Shown here: positions 1 through 11,149 of the stretch, piece by piece
Numbering within the stretch: position 1 is the first letter of the stretch
Layout: each line of letters begins with the position of its first letter
Origin: Diphasiastrum complanatum
Lineage: Eukaryota; Streptophyta; Lycopodiopsida; Lycopodiales; Lycopodiaceae
Assembly (NCBI GenBank): GCA_029204225.1
Contig: CM055101.1
Span: 429,997 to 493,996, forward strand
Reading direction: 5' to 3'
DNA length: 64,000 nucleotides
The notes under the pieces: model-generated
What the model was told of the DNA's origin: nothing
Seen by the model: the letters and a program-made list of their open reading frames with translations, nothing else
Databases searched by the model: none
Translations under genes and position numbers: made by a program

Positions 1-960
1 TGAAGTTGCTAAAAGCAGTATCATGATCAGGCGAATTACACAAATGACATATACTAATTTCCATTGATTTTTTCAATTGACACGCATTCACTATGTGATT
101 TCCTGTACAAATAGAACACCAAACATTTTCCTTGGTAGGAAAAGTCTTTGCAAACTTCTCAGGTTCCTTGTTCGCTTGTCCATGGAAATCTTCCAATGCT
201 TTGATCTGCTCATCAAATTGTGACTCCAACTTTTCCATCTGTTTCTGCTGGTTCTTCCCGAGTTTCTCGAACTCATTGAGCATCATTTTTGTAGTAGAGT
301 TGACATTCGTTGATGCAGTAGTGGTGGATGTCGTAGTGGTATGTCATGATGTATAAGGCAACATACTGATATTCAGCTCATCATTTGAATCTTCATCCTC
401 CTTCCGAATTGCATCATCCATAACATTTTGCAAAGTTGCATTTCAGCTCACATCTGATTCTTTTAGGAAGGCCTGTTAGGAACCACATAATCATAGCATC
501 TTCAATAATCAATTCAGATACGCACTCAGATCTGAGACGTTTAACCCGTTCAATGTAATCTCGTACAATTTCCTGCTTTCCCATTTTAATTTTACTTAAA
601 AGTAGGAAAGGGTCTTCCATAAATTTATGAGGTTTGAACCGTGTAATGAGGGCTCCTTTGATAGTCTCTCAATCTGTACGTTCAGTTTCATCTTGATTAT
701 AGTACCAATCTTGTGTTGCGCCTGTTAAGGCCATAGGAAAAAACTTAAGTTTATCCTAGGAAAAAACTTCGCCATAGACTTCACAAGATTCAAAATAGAT
801 TTGAAGAAATCTAACTGGATTTGTTAATCCATTGTATTTGGGTAGATCCAAATGGGGTGCTCTTCTAACAATGATTGGATTGACTTCCTGAGAAGCACCT
901 CCAGGGACAGCTATCTTATAGATTAAATCAAACAAACTGTGAGATTGGATCTAGATTTTC
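1..960 (-). pseudogene. Ty3/gypsy gag remnant, cut by window start
   Basis: Read on the minus strand, this is the capsid part of a Ty3/gypsy Gag (Retrotrans_gag type). Blocks seen in order: HLDLPKYNGLTNP, FFPMALTGATQDWYYN, ETIKGALITRFKP, then VRDYIERVKRLRSEC near 500-560. A zinc knuckle W-C-S-I-C-T-G-N-H-I-V-N-A-C lies at 80-121; its C-C-H-C spacing is one residue short of the usual form. Gag would package the element RNA. It is broken: the expected Trp before ETIKG is TGA, a TAG sits before DKLKFFPM, and the zinc knuckle is in another frame from the capsid block. The LTR and PBS at 2.1-2.7 kb lie upstream in the same orientation, so this is the 5' part of one element that leaves the window at base 1. 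Confidence 0.8.
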
Positions 961-2123
961 AATCAAAAATATCTCAGATAAGATCTACTAGATATCTTCT
1001 ACTTGACGAAAATCAGATTCCTATATCGTGAAAAAGATTCCAAAAATCAACCAATCAATAATTCTCAAAAATAAAAAAAATTTCAAAATCAAAATCAGAC
1101 TATATCATATTTGACCCAAAATTTGACAAGGACTTGATCTGGAAAATCGGAACCTAAAAATAGATCTGACGAAGGTTTTCTACATGAAGATTCACTTGAC
1201 GAAGGTTTAGCAGTGCTATTTTTGAAAAAAAACTCTCTAATCAAATTTTTCTAACAAATTCTATGAAAATAACCTTCGCCGAACTCTCAGACTCAGAATC
1301 TGACACAGATAAAGCTAGGGTAGAACTGGCGAAGGTTTTTGGCACACAAAAACACAGTTTATGTAGTTTGACAAGGGTAGAAATAAAGATTTTCTATGAT
1401 CTGGATAGGATGAATGTTCGTCGTACTCAAAAATAGTAAATTACTTTAAATAGAATAATTTGGAAACTCGACGAAGGTTCTGGCGAACAATCGTAATACT
1501 TATATTTTTACAAAAAGGAGACTTTTTTGGCAAAAATATGACAATATGACAACTGATCCTGTAAAAAACCTTATTTTTCTAATATAATTCTTCGTCGACT
1601 TGGTAGTAGATAGATCTGAATCACACCTATGCACAGTGAATCGGGCGAAGGTTCTTTTTCTGTATTTTTAGAGTTTTGGTGATTCTTTTGGTGTTTTTTG
1701 ATGGTTTTTCTGATGTTTCTGAAAATCTGCTAGAAAGGATTGTTTGCCCTTCAAACTGAAGGTTCTATGATCAAAACTGCAGCTTTCTGCAACTCAACAA
1801 ATGTCTCTTGAACGAGGGCAAAAAGTTATCAGGTCTGATGATGATTTTTGTCTCCTTTTGACCAAAATCTAGTAGATTGGACCGCTTTTTGTTGTTTGTT
1901 CTGATATCTCAGATCCAAATGGATCTTAAGATTGGTGATATGAATAGCTTTCCCTGTTCCACAATCAGATTAGATTTCAAAAAAGAAAATCCACTCAAAT
2001 CAGGCAAAATCACTCGCAAACTAACTCTAAATGCAGATTTAACACTATTCATGCCACAACAAGATGTCTAATGCAAGCTAACCATCCAACAAAAATACTG
2101 CAAACTAAAAAATTGGCATAGCT
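961..2123 (-). other. gypsy element untranslated leader, no gene seen
   Basis: This AT-rich stretch lies between the PBS and gag of the minus-strand gypsy element and has many stops in all frames. The short plus-strand frame at 1877-2071 has no recognisable domain. I read it as the 5' leader. Confidence 0.55.
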
Positions 2124-2139
2124 CCCCAGAATGGTGCCA
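2124..2139 (-). promoter_or_regulatory. candidate primer binding site of the gypsy element
   Basis: The minus strand reads TGGCACCATTCTGGGG a few bases inside the LTR end. It resembles the TGGCGCCGTTGCCGGGG primer site used by many plant Ty3/gypsy elements, with several mismatches. Its place between LTR and leader supports the call; the tRNA is not certain. Confidence 0.5.
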
Positions 2140-2145
2140 AAATTT

Positions 2146-2711
2146 TAGTGGGTTTCTTTCCTTGCCTATTCTCAGCCCAAGATCTAATCAATCTAGCATC
2201 GAGGAGATGAAATTAGTTGTCACGTGTAGATTCGTTCCCATGAGAGCGATAGCATAGTTCAGATTTAAGCATGAATGGAAGATTCACATCTAACTCTACC
2301 ATCCACTAACCCTAATCATTAATACTACATCCATTAACACTAGATCCACAATGAAGATAGCTTACTCTTTCTTTCTCTCCCTATCTCTCTCATAGAAAGT
2401 ATAAAAACATGAAATCCCAATAACAATCAGATCCAACAATTAGCAAAACACAATAAAAGCATGAGAGATGGAGGAAAAGTGATAGGGAGCAAGGACATTC
2501 ATAAATCCATTTCACAAGAGAACCAATCTACTTTATTGAAATGAAGATATGTACATGTGTAGCAAACTCGAGTTGGTCCCTTTTTATAGTAGAGAGGAGG
2601 ACCCTCGCCTCTGAATCCTATTGGTCCATTTCTCCCTAACTATTCAAATTTTAAAAAGAGTGGGAATCATCCAAAGTGGAGGGAAACCCAACTATATTCA
2701 CTAACTTGACA
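2146..2711 (-). mobile_element. 5' LTR of the minus-strand gypsy element
   Basis: On the minus strand it starts TGTCAAGTTAGTG and ends GAAACCCACTA, about 566 bp. A TATA-like ACTATAAAAA lies at 2590-2581 and an AATAAA-like signal at about 2530-2540, as expected for U3 and R. The candidate PBS follows. The same sequence is repeated in opposite orientation at about 2756-3316, so the LTR forms one arm of a large palindrome. Confidence 0.65.
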
Positions 2712-3316
2712 TTTAGGCTCTGCGACATTAAAAGTCTCGCAAAAAGGCATAAAGTCCTTTTAATTAGTGAGTAAAGTTGGGTTTCTCTCCAATCTGGATG
2801 GTTCTCACTCTTTTTTAAATTTGAATAGTTAGGGAGCAGAAATGGACCAATAGAATTCAGAGGCCAAGGTCCTCCTCTCTACTATAAAAAGAGACCAATG
2901 CGAGTTTGCTACACATGTACATATCTTCATTTCGCAGATTGGTTCTCTTTTGAAATGGATTTATGAATGTCCTTGCTCTCTATCACTTTTCCTTCATCTC
3001 TCATGCTTTTATTGTGTTTTGCTAATTGTTGGATCTGATTGTTATTGGGATTGCATGTTTTATACTTTTTTTGAGAGAGAAAGGGAGCTATAGAAAGAGT
3101 AAGCTATCTTCATTGTGGATCTAGTGTTAATGGATGTAGTGTTAATGCTTAGGGTTAGTGGATGGTAGAGTTAGATGTGAATCTTCCATTCATACTGAAA
3201 TCTGAACTATGCTATCACTCTCATGGGAATGAATCTATGCATGAACTAACTTCATCTCCTTGATGCTAGATTGATTAGATCTTGGGTTGAGGATAGGCAA
3301 GGAAAGAAACCCACTA
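2146..3316. repeat. large inverted repeat (head-to-head LTR copies)
   Basis: The left arm (2146 to about 2704) begins TAGTGGGTTTCTTTCC and the right arm (about 2762-3316) ends with its reverse complement GGAAAGAAACCCACTA. The arms match along their length with scattered differences and small indels. The spacer of roughly 55 bp has its own small inverted repeat (TGCGA ... TCGCA). Both arms keep the TATA-like ACTATAAAAA (2590-2581 minus, 2881-2890 plus), so two LTR promoters point away from the centre. No PBS follows the right arm. Confidence 0.85.
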
Positions 3317-4559
3317 CAAGAAGCCGTCTTTGCCAAAAAATTTCTAAAAATTATCCATTACTACCAAAGAAGCCATCTTTGAGTCCGGATTCATCTCAGA
3401 ATTATGTGCAAGCTCGTAGCTCTATTGTTGAGCAAGATTCCAATTTCTAGGCTACTTTGATATTTTTCAACTGAATACGTAATTTTGAGATCTCTATTCT
3501 CTGTAATGTTGCCAATTGATCATTCAAAAACCCCAACAACTCATTAGGATTCAGATTTTTGCATTTTAGTAGCTACACCTATCTTTCAATTTCTTTCGGC
3601 ATGTTGAGTGCTATTCTAGTTATGCATCAGTATCACAATTTAGATACCCTTAGTGTTGCAAACAATCATTTTTATCGTAACATATAATGTGGAGACAAGT
3701 AGAGACTTTTATTCTTCAGGCTGCAAGGAATGATCGAGAGCATGCTACACCAATTGTTGCAGTTACAATTTTATTACAATCTCCACAAATGGCAAATTAA
3801 TGGTGTCATACATGTGTTTCTTTTGTGACATCAGACACCTGCTAAGTGGAGAATTTGATTTAATAAAAAAACCATGTGATACTGGCAGAGGGGAAAGGCA
3901 GATGCCAACGACGATTCCACTTAGTAATAGCTTTGTGGCATTTTCTATGGTGCTAGAAAACCTAAGCTACTCTATGAAAAGTGATTTGAACTCCATTTTG
4001 AGTTGTTCTATTTAAATTGAGAAACCTTACCAATCTCTAAAAGGGTTTTATACGAGAAGATGATGTGGGTCTAGTTGCCAACATTGTTAAAGAAGTTCGG
4101 CTAGTTTTGGTGATTTGGAGCTGTATTTGGGATTTCTATGTTTAGGTTGTTACAAAATCATTTTCAAGATGCCTACTTTTTGTTTGAATTTGTAGTCCAG
4201 CTAGGTTCCCACCAAAAATGATCAAATAAATGAACGACGTGCATTTTGAAATGAATATGACAATTTTCATTGCCACTAACAACAAGTCTTCTAGAAATTG
4301 ACCATAGTGTCTTGATGAGTCAGAGAACCCTCACCATAAATTTGTTCGTACCCTTGGCCTTATAATGTCCTCAAGCTGCTAGGCAATACCTATCACTAAT
4401 TGTTATTGGCACTATCTATGTATTGAACTGTGATGTATTTACAACACCCATTTCAAAAGCTCAAACTAGGAAAAGATTGTCGAATCATAAATGTCAAAGT
4501 GGTACAAGCAAACTTAAACTCTGTTGGAGGTTGTAGAAGTAGCATTTTTTAGACAAGTA
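3317..4559. other. no gene recognised
   Basis: AT-rich sequence with only short open frames (longest about 71 codons at 3800-4015, no recognisable motif). No LTR, PBS or coding homology seen. Confidence 0.5.
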
Positions 4560-6127
4560 ACTGATTTCAAATTTTTACCAAATTGAAATTCAACAAAAAA
4601 GAAAAAAGTTTCAAATTTTAACTTTCAATCTGGGAGTTCCCAACTACAAAAGTAAAAAGAATGGCAATATAGTAAAACTTGTCGGCAATTTCATTGCAAT
4701 TTCTCCTGTCAATTTTAGCTTATCTATCACCACAAAATAATTTAGACTTAGTGAAAACACTGTGACCAATTCTTAGTGATAAACTCAGTTTAATCAATTC
4801 ACTAATCTAAACTGATTCCATAGATAACAAAAAAATGACCAAAATTTCTATTGTTTTTGGAAAACTAAAATTTTGCTTCTATTTTACGTGATTCGGAAAT
4901 TCTGACGAAAATACTATTAGTACAAAAGGCAATCAAAATCGAAAAAATCAAAACATTGTCCGATTTCTGATGTTACTAACCCAATGTCAAACTGGCATGC
5001 AAAGCACACTACATCAGTTACAAACGTCATTACAGAATTTTTTTATGTAAACTTCAGTTTTACGGATTTTGTCATCCATTAACACTAATTTGTGACCCAA
5101 CTGTCAGACCACATGCGTATGACCACTCAAATCACTCGAATCACCCTGAGAATCAACATGCAACTAATCCATGCAAGCACAGTACTACAAATTAGGGAAA
5201 TGACTGGCATGCAATCAGAACAATTTCAAATTTTGCCAATTTTACTCACAAAACTGCAAAAATTCAGATGATCATAACTTTGGCTATAGGACACCAAATT
5301 GGATGTTGTAAAGCTTATTACAGAGGGAGAATAAGTGAATAAGATGCTTGTCACATTAGCCTGCCACCTAGGCTTCACACGTGCGAGATCAGAGTGTCAA
5401 AAAATTTGTAGTAGGGCGCTTTTCCACAAGACAATATCATGCAAAAACGTGCAAACACCCATTCTAGCCCAAAATTGATGCTACCACTTAAACAATCAAT
5501 TAGACTTCCATGAAGCAATCATACTGATCCTAAGATGCAGTATAGGCTGAGAACAAAGTTTTCTTGATTTGTAGAAGTCAAAATAGCTTCAAACTTGATG
5601 GAGATGGTTTATAAGCCACCAGCCATCAATTCACAGGTCTGATAGCTTGATGGGAAGGTAAAAAGGAATGCTAATCATGCTGGAAATAATTCCATAATGA
5701 TCTCCTTATGGATTTGGAGAGATCTATCCCCTAAAAATCACCAAAAAATGGTCATTTTTTGAACTTTTTTGACTTCCTACAAGTTCAATTGCTGGAATTC
5801 TTGGTTCTAACTTCAGGGAAAGCTTCAAAAGACTTTGGTATACCTATTTACAAGCTCTACATGGTGTTTTATAGCCACCTACTATCCAACTTTATGAAAA
5901 ACAAGAAAAAATGATGATTTTTGGCTATTTTCCGGTTTTTTCATCACAATAAAGTGGAAGTTCATGACATACAACTCTTTCTCTAACACATGCAAACCAA
6001 TTTATAGAATTACAACCATCTAATTGGTCTGATCTTGCTGTATTATGGTTCTTACTATCTATTTTGTGCCAAAAAACATGAAAAACCAAACAATTTTGAC
6101 CAAAACATAGCCTAGAATCCTAAATTA
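4560..6127 (+). repeat. non-coding part of gypsy-associated duplicated segment
   Basis: This non-coding stretch is repeated in reverse orientation at about 24,360-25,880 with moderate divergence; for example the block containing CACCACAAAATAATTTAGAC at about 4730 recurs inverted near 25,700. It directly precedes the integrase remnant in both copies, so it duplicated together with it. It may be the internal remains of the same gypsy element after loss of RT and RNase H. It contains one copy of the R1 repeat at about 4997-5340. Confidence 0.7.
4997..5340 (-). repeat. R1 repeat, copy 1
   Basis: Copies lie at about 14,361-14,745 (plus), 25,080-25,460 (plus) and, partial, 34,113-34,238 (minus). 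Shared blocks include GCATGCCAGTCATTTCCC and GTAACTGATGTAGTGTGC in the plus sense of copies 2 and 3. Non-coding. Confidence 0.75.
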
Positions 6128-7510
6128 TTGCAAAGAACCAGCATGCATCATTGGAAAGAGCCGGATTGGAGAAGCTAATCAGGTATGCTTTGCTGAGTTC
6201 CAATCCGAGTTGTATCTTTCTCTACGAGATCTTTGTCGGACTGATGATTTATTTGGTCATATTTGGCAAGATGTTCTGGCAGGAAGCTTTATTTTGAGAG
6301 AAAATCTAGGAAAGCAGGATTCCAAGAAATCTCATGAAGAGAAGATACTTGATAATTATTTCATTAGAAATGGTTTGCTTTTCCGTAGAGGAAAAGTTTG
6401 TGTGCTAGATATTGTGGATATTAGGGCCCAAATTCTGCACGAGTGCCATGATAGCCCCAGTGCAGGACACCCTGCCTGGTATACGGAGGACACTTGACCT
6501 TGTTAAGAGAAAATTTATTGGTCAAAAATGAAAGGTCATGTCGAGGCATATGCTCAAAAATGTGAACAATGCCAAGTAAATAAAGTGGAAAGACTCAAAG
6601 AAGCTGGTCTATTGCATCCATTGGAAATTCCCAGCAAGAAATGGGAAAGTATTTCCATGGATTTTGTGGTCAGACTTCCCAAGTCAGAGAAGGGTCACGA
6701 TGCTATTTGGGTAGCAGTTCACGGGCTAACCAAAATGGCGCAGTTGATTCCAACAAAACTACTGTCAAAGCTTCTGAACTTGCTCAGCTCTTCATTGAAA
6801 AGGTGTTCAGTTTGTATGGTTTGCTGAACAATATCGTTAATGAACAGGATTCCAAGTTCACTGTCAACTTCTGGCAGGCGGTCCTTGAAAGACTAGAAAC
6901 TGCTTTATGTCTATCATTTATGGATCACCTAGAAACCGATGGTCAGACCGAACGTGTCAACCAGTGGATGGAAGATATGCTTTGTGCATATGTATCCAGG
7001 CAACAATCAGATTGGGAAAAGTATCTTCCAATGGTTGAGTTCGCATACAATAGTATGAAGCATTCTGCCACTGGTTTTAGTTCTTTTATGCTCTTGTATG
7101 GCTTTCAGCATCGTTCCCCTATCTCCGTTGGACTCGAAGGTCTCAAGGTTCAAGCTGCAGCAGATTTCATGCATGATATGTAGGAAATGTTGCAGGTGGC
7201 TAGGGAAAGCATTAGATCGGCTCAAGATTAGAACTAGTTCTATGCCAACCGAAGTCGTGTTCCTCAAGAGTTTCAGATCGGTGATTGGGTGTATCTTAGG
7301 ATCCCCAAGGACTCTAAGACACTTCGAACGGGGAAATGTGCAAAGTTATCTCCACGTTTTAGCGGTCTTTTCAAAGTTCTTAACAAGATTGGTAGGGCTG
7401 CTTATAGACTAGAACTCCCTATCGGAAATAAGGTTCATCCTGTATTCCATGTAAGTCATTTAAAGGAACGACTCGGTAGGAAAGATGACCTAATACCACA
7501 AATGATCTAA
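6128..7510 (+). pseudogene. Ty3/gypsy integrase remnant, copy 1
   Basis: This encodes the C-terminal third of a Ty3/gypsy Pol. First comes a linker block SELYLSLRDLCRTDDL, then the H2C2 zinc-binding domain (His in ILHECHD and AGH; Cys in KCEQC, about 6360-6580), the DDE core, and the C-terminal domain (YRLELPIGNKVHPVFHVSHL, about 7395-7470). Integrase inserts element cDNA into the host genome. In the core the first Asp is in SISMDFVVRLP and the Glu in DGQTERVNQ, but the middle catalytic Asp, normally in SDRDxxF, is Glu in IVNEQDSKFT. Frameshifts lie near 6475, 6770 and 7180-7240. Reverse transcriptase and RNase H are absent. The 3' LTR follows at 7726. Confidence 0.85.
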
Positions 7511-7712
7511 TTCTATTGGAGGTTTTGACTACTTTTGTACCCCATGAACCGGAAAGGATCGTGGATACTTGACGACATCAACTGAGAAATCGTTTGATTT
7601 CTGAACATCTAATTCCTTGGAAATGTAAGTTAGATGATGAGGACACCTGGGAGAAGGAGGATGATTTAAGACTTAGATTTCCTGGTTTTTTCCCAAAAAA
7701 GGAAGTTTTTAT

Positions 7713-7725
7713 GGGTGGGGGAAAA
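7713..7725 (+). promoter_or_regulatory. polypurine tract
   Basis: GGGTGGGGGAAAA lies directly before the LTR start TGTTATATACC, as expected for the plus-strand primer of reverse transcription. The inverted copy near 22,741-22,756 has GGGTGGGGGGGGAGA at the same place. Confidence 0.75.
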
Positions 7726-8162
7726 TGTTATATACCATAACGGTGTGACGGCCTTGCAAGGAGCATGATGCAAGACTGGAGTTTCCAACATGTTTGGGTG
7801 CCACACATCACCATCCTAGGTGTTCACGTGTCGCCAACAAGACCGTGCTTGAAGGGACCCACTGTGCTATGCCTATATGGTGGTGACGTTTCTCTCTTTC
7901 CATTCACTTAGTCTACCCGGGAGTTGGTGGATGGAGAGCCCAATGGGAGATGTGACCCTAGGAGATGTGTGCTAGGGAGAGTTGAGTGGGTATGGGACGC
8001 CAGTTATCATAGGAGGCTTGACCGAGCATAATTATGTCAATTGCTCCAGTGCATGGGGGTGGGTCGGTTGTGACCCTACGGATGGGCAGTTACGGTGCAT
8101 CGTCACTGGTATGGGGTGTGCGGAACCTTTAAGGCAGTCGATAATCCTAGGGAGTTGTAACA
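7726..8162 (+). mobile_element. 3' LTR of gypsy remnant, copy 1
   Basis: 437 bp, starting TGTTATATACC and ending GAGTTGTAACA, so the ends are TG...CA with a short terminal inverted repeat TGTTA...TAACA. It follows the polypurine tract. The inverted copy at 22,282-22,740 is 459 bp. Both copies have the same gene-fragment flank, so they share one insertion event that was later duplicated. Confidence 0.8.
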
Positions 8163-8527
8163 TATTCCCAATCATTATTCTTGTTAATACATTCTAAATA
8201 TGCATGTGAATTAGATATTGGCCATTGAGTTGAAGAGAATCCATAGGAATAAGAGTCTCCAATAGAAGCCACTTTCAGCTCTTGTGAAATGGATCCATGA
8301 GGCATTGAACAAGAATCCGAGTAGATATGAGTTGGATTTCTATGGAATAATGAAATCCCTTCATTGCTAGTATCCATGTTGAATACCTCATACTCCATTA
8401 GATTGTTGTCAAAAATAAAATCATTCACTGAAGCTCCCAAGTCAAACTGAAATGGTTCGCATATTGGGTTCTTAAAATAGCCGCTCAATTTCAAGCCATG
8501 GAATATTGGTGTTGTATAGTCCTCATT
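8163..8527 (-). pseudogene. fragment of an unidentified gene, copy 1
   Basis: On the minus strand an open frame of about 105 codons includes GYFKNPICEPFQFDLGASVN, DFIFDNNLMEYEVFNMDT, SLFHRNPTHIYSDSCS and YGFSSTQWPISNSHAYLEC. It runs into the gypsy LTR, which supplies the last residues and the stop. The composition looks like real protein, rich in Ser, Asn and acidic residues, but I do not recognise the family. Related fragments lie at 21,908-22,281 and 32,176-32,372. It may be an exon piece of a host gene that the gypsy element entered. No function is proposed. Confidence 0.5.
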
Positions 8528-8616
8528 TTAAAAGTCTTGATCGACTTTCTTTGAGCATAACACTATTCTCAATTTGAAGACCAAAAAAGCTATTCATGTG
8601 ATCAAGATGAATGTGA

Positions 8617-9204
8617 CAAATTGAACTTCTCAAGGAAGTTGGTAAGTGCACTACATCTAGTGAGGCTTGGGAATCTCTAAAGAAGGTTTATGAGTCCAAG
8701 TTTACATCAAGGGTTCTAACCCTTAGGAGTCAAATATTTTCAAGTTTTCAAAATAAGGATGAAAGTGCTTATGCTTTTGTTTTGAGGGTTAAAGTATTCA
8801 ATGATGAGTTAGCATGTATTGATGAAAGACTTAAGGAGATAGAACTTGTTCAAGAAGTTTTCAATGGCTTGTTGGGTGATCATGCTAATCTTGCTCAAAG
8901 TTTTGCTATTCAAAAGACATTGCCAAGTATTGTGGACATGCAAGAAATCTTGGTGCATAAGGAGTTTAGGCTTATATCAAGAGGAGGGTCCACTTCCACA
9001 TCTCAACCTGGAAAGGAGGATGTTATGTTCGCAAAGGGAAAGTTCAAGGGCAAGAGCAAGTCAAGTGATCTAAAGGACAATCTCAAGGTGAGCCTTCTAC
9101 TTTTGTTGGCAAGAAGAAAGATAAATCTAAGCTTAAATGCTTCTATTGTGGAGTCAAAACATGGCAAGGTTGCCATCGATGGGACCAAGTCCCGACATTT
9201 GTGA
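8617..9204 (+). pseudogene. Ty1/copia gag fragment
   Basis: A frame open from 8617 (TGA just upstream) to 9204 reads as copia-type Gag (gag-polypeptide/UBN2 family): SSEAWESLKKVYESKFTSRV, AYAFVLRVKVFNDELACID, IELVQEVFNGLLGDHANL, then a Lys-rich tail. The zinc knuckle start CFYCGVK is in a different frame at about 9137, so there is a frameshift near 9090-9110, and the knuckle lacks its His-Cys half. The N-terminus, protease and pol are absent. It resembles the gag at the window end (63.9 kb) and at 51.0-51.6 kb. Confidence 0.8.
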
Positions 9205-9826
9205 CATTGCGCAGCACATATATGACATAGTGTACTTATGACAAGGATGTGTGTACATTGTAAACATTGAAAAGTACTGTATTGATAGATTTCTGCCGTC
9301 GTAGGACACTTACGATTTCAATTCCAACAATTTGTCCTTTCATGAATTGTATACCAAGGGAGCAATCACAAATTTGAGTTTATTGAACTTCTGCCTTAAA
9401 CGATTGCAATTGATGATCATATGCCTATAGCTCGTAGTGATGAAATTAATTTTTTTTTTTGTAATTAATAAATTATATTGTTCATGCTCTTTTTGATTGA
9501 AAGACACTTAACGAATTAACTTATCTTTTTCGCTTGTAAAACTTTGTGCCCGTTCAGATATATTCTAAGCAAAATGCTGATGCAATGGTAATACTACAGA
9601 GGAGCCATAGTAAAGGCCACGAGCAATTGAGACAGAGCAATCACAATTACAATTTTCTTCACCAAGTAAATTGTAGACCTCAATTATCTTGCCTTTCAAG
9701 AATATAAACAACGATAAAAGATGTTCTATTTTTGTTAGTTAATTTGATGCCATGTTACTCCTCAATATCCAGCTAGTAAATAATCTTACCATAGTCATTC
9801 TAGATGTGCAACTAGTGAAGAATCAC
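9205..9826. other. no gene recognised
   Basis: AT-rich sequence between the copia gag and the BPS1-like gene, possibly the 3' flank or 3' UTR of the latter on the minus strand. Nothing else supported. Confidence 0.45.
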
Positions 9827-10771
9827 TCAACAAAACTTCCTTACTGCAGAATTGAGTTTTGTCGTACCTGCGACTATGTCATCAAAAAGATCACGTATGG
9901 TGCACTCCAAACTTTCCAAACCACAGTTCAGACTGTTTAAGCTATGCCGAAGCTCCGTAACATATGACAGTCGCAATTCCAACGAGCGCGGAACTTGTTC
10001 TCCAAATGACTGAAATTCAATGAAAAAATTACCCACATGAGCTTGCATGTTTCCAAATTCTCTTAGAAGGATTTTCTCTTTCGTTTCCTCATTGAACCGC
10101 AAGCCAATTTGTTCGATAAGCCTTTGATGTGAATTAGACGTAGATTTAGCCCATTTGCCCGTCGAACAAATCGCAATCAGTTTAGCGGAGTAAGAACTAT
10201 CCATGTGAAGCAATCCAAACAGAAGAATCATTGAAACGAAAGAAATTATGCTCTTCATGGGGTAAATTACTGCGCAAGGATCAAATTGCTTTGCATATCT
10301 GCTACCCAAATTCCAAAGCTCCTCCTCTGCCTCAAGTTTCATATCAACAAGTTGCTTGTTTGCTTGATGTATTCTGGACATCTCTCGTCAGCAATGATTT
10401 AGAGCCTGAACTATGGTATCATAGTCATCCCCACCTGCTTGAAGAGCTTCAACCGCTATATGGACTACCCGCCCATATATTCGCAATCTGGAAATACCCG
10501 TCATCAAAGCTTTATAAAGATTCATAAGTCGCACTGTCTCATCCATCAGAGAACTAAAGCATTTTAATGGAAAAACAACCTTCTCCACTAGATCCAAAAC
10601 GGCTGCAAGAGAAGATCTGTGAATATCCACAGCATACTGCATCCAGTCTACTGTGAAAAACTTATCTCCAATTGACTCTTCCAATTTTTGCAGACATGAC
10701 GACAAATTGTCGTGAAATGACATACTGGCAGCACCATGAGCGTGAGATCGCAGCGAATTTACAAAAACCAT
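9827..10771 (-). pseudogene. BYPASS1-like (BPS1/ROH1, DUF793) gene, one premature stop
   Basis: About 314 codons in one frame from ATG at 10,771 (context ACACCGCCATGG) to 9827, interrupted only by TGA at about codon 128 (NHC-stop-REMSR). The N-terminal part has the family pattern SSCLQKLEES ... FTVDWMQYAVD ... VFPLKCFSSLMDETVRLMNL ... ISRLRIYGR; the C-terminal half has a hydrophobic stretch (IISFVSMILLFGLL) and a helical end. Plant BPS1 proteins are roughly 350 residues; Arabidopsis BPS1 limits a root-derived mobile signal, and other members bind exocyst subunits. The partial copy at 31,687 reads CGA (Arg) where this one has TGA, so the stop is a C-to-T change at a CpG. It has a TATA box and leader, so it may still be transcribed. 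Family assignment is by pattern; function here is unknown. Confidence 0.7.
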
Positions 10772-11131
10772 GGCGGTGTTTCTTCAGGCAGATTTAAGGA
10801 AGCAACCTTTGCCGTCTGTGTATTTTGCAGAAATCAAGGTAAGTTACCGGCCTACCGCTGTACCGTCTGAAATAGCTTGAGAACGTTGTCAACAAAAAAA
10901 AATTATGAAGTAAAATTCGCCTTGAGATTGTCGACGAACCCAGCTACGGATTATCACTAACTCAGAGGTTCGAAGGAATTTATTGAGTTCCGCCCTTTGT
11001 CTCTTACATTCAACACGTCTGCATTCAAGTAAGGCTCTTCTTGGCAAATCGTTCGCGCTCTCACTCTCGCTCGCTCGCGCTCTCTCTCTCAATCGAATGC
11101 ATGGTGTTCTCTCTATCGATCTCTATTTATA
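10772..11131 (-). promoter_or_regulatory. core promoter and 5' leader of the BPS1-like gene
   Basis: On the minus strand a TATA box TATAAATA (11,131-11,124) is followed by a GA-rich leader and about 310 bp later by the BPS1-like ATG. GA/CT tracts in the leader are common in plant genes. A possible leader intron ends at TTTCTGCAAAATACACAG just before the last roughly 50 bp. The block is copied at 30,514-31,686 and 34,461-35,580, both on the plus strand and both with much longer GA tracts. Confidence 0.55.
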
Positions 11132-11149
11132 TGCTATTTGGACACCTTC

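Noticed and set aside
2756-3316. Right palindrome arm as the 3' LTR of a second complete element
   Set aside because: No polypurine tract precedes it and no PBS or flank duplication follows; it is only an inverted copy of the LTR.
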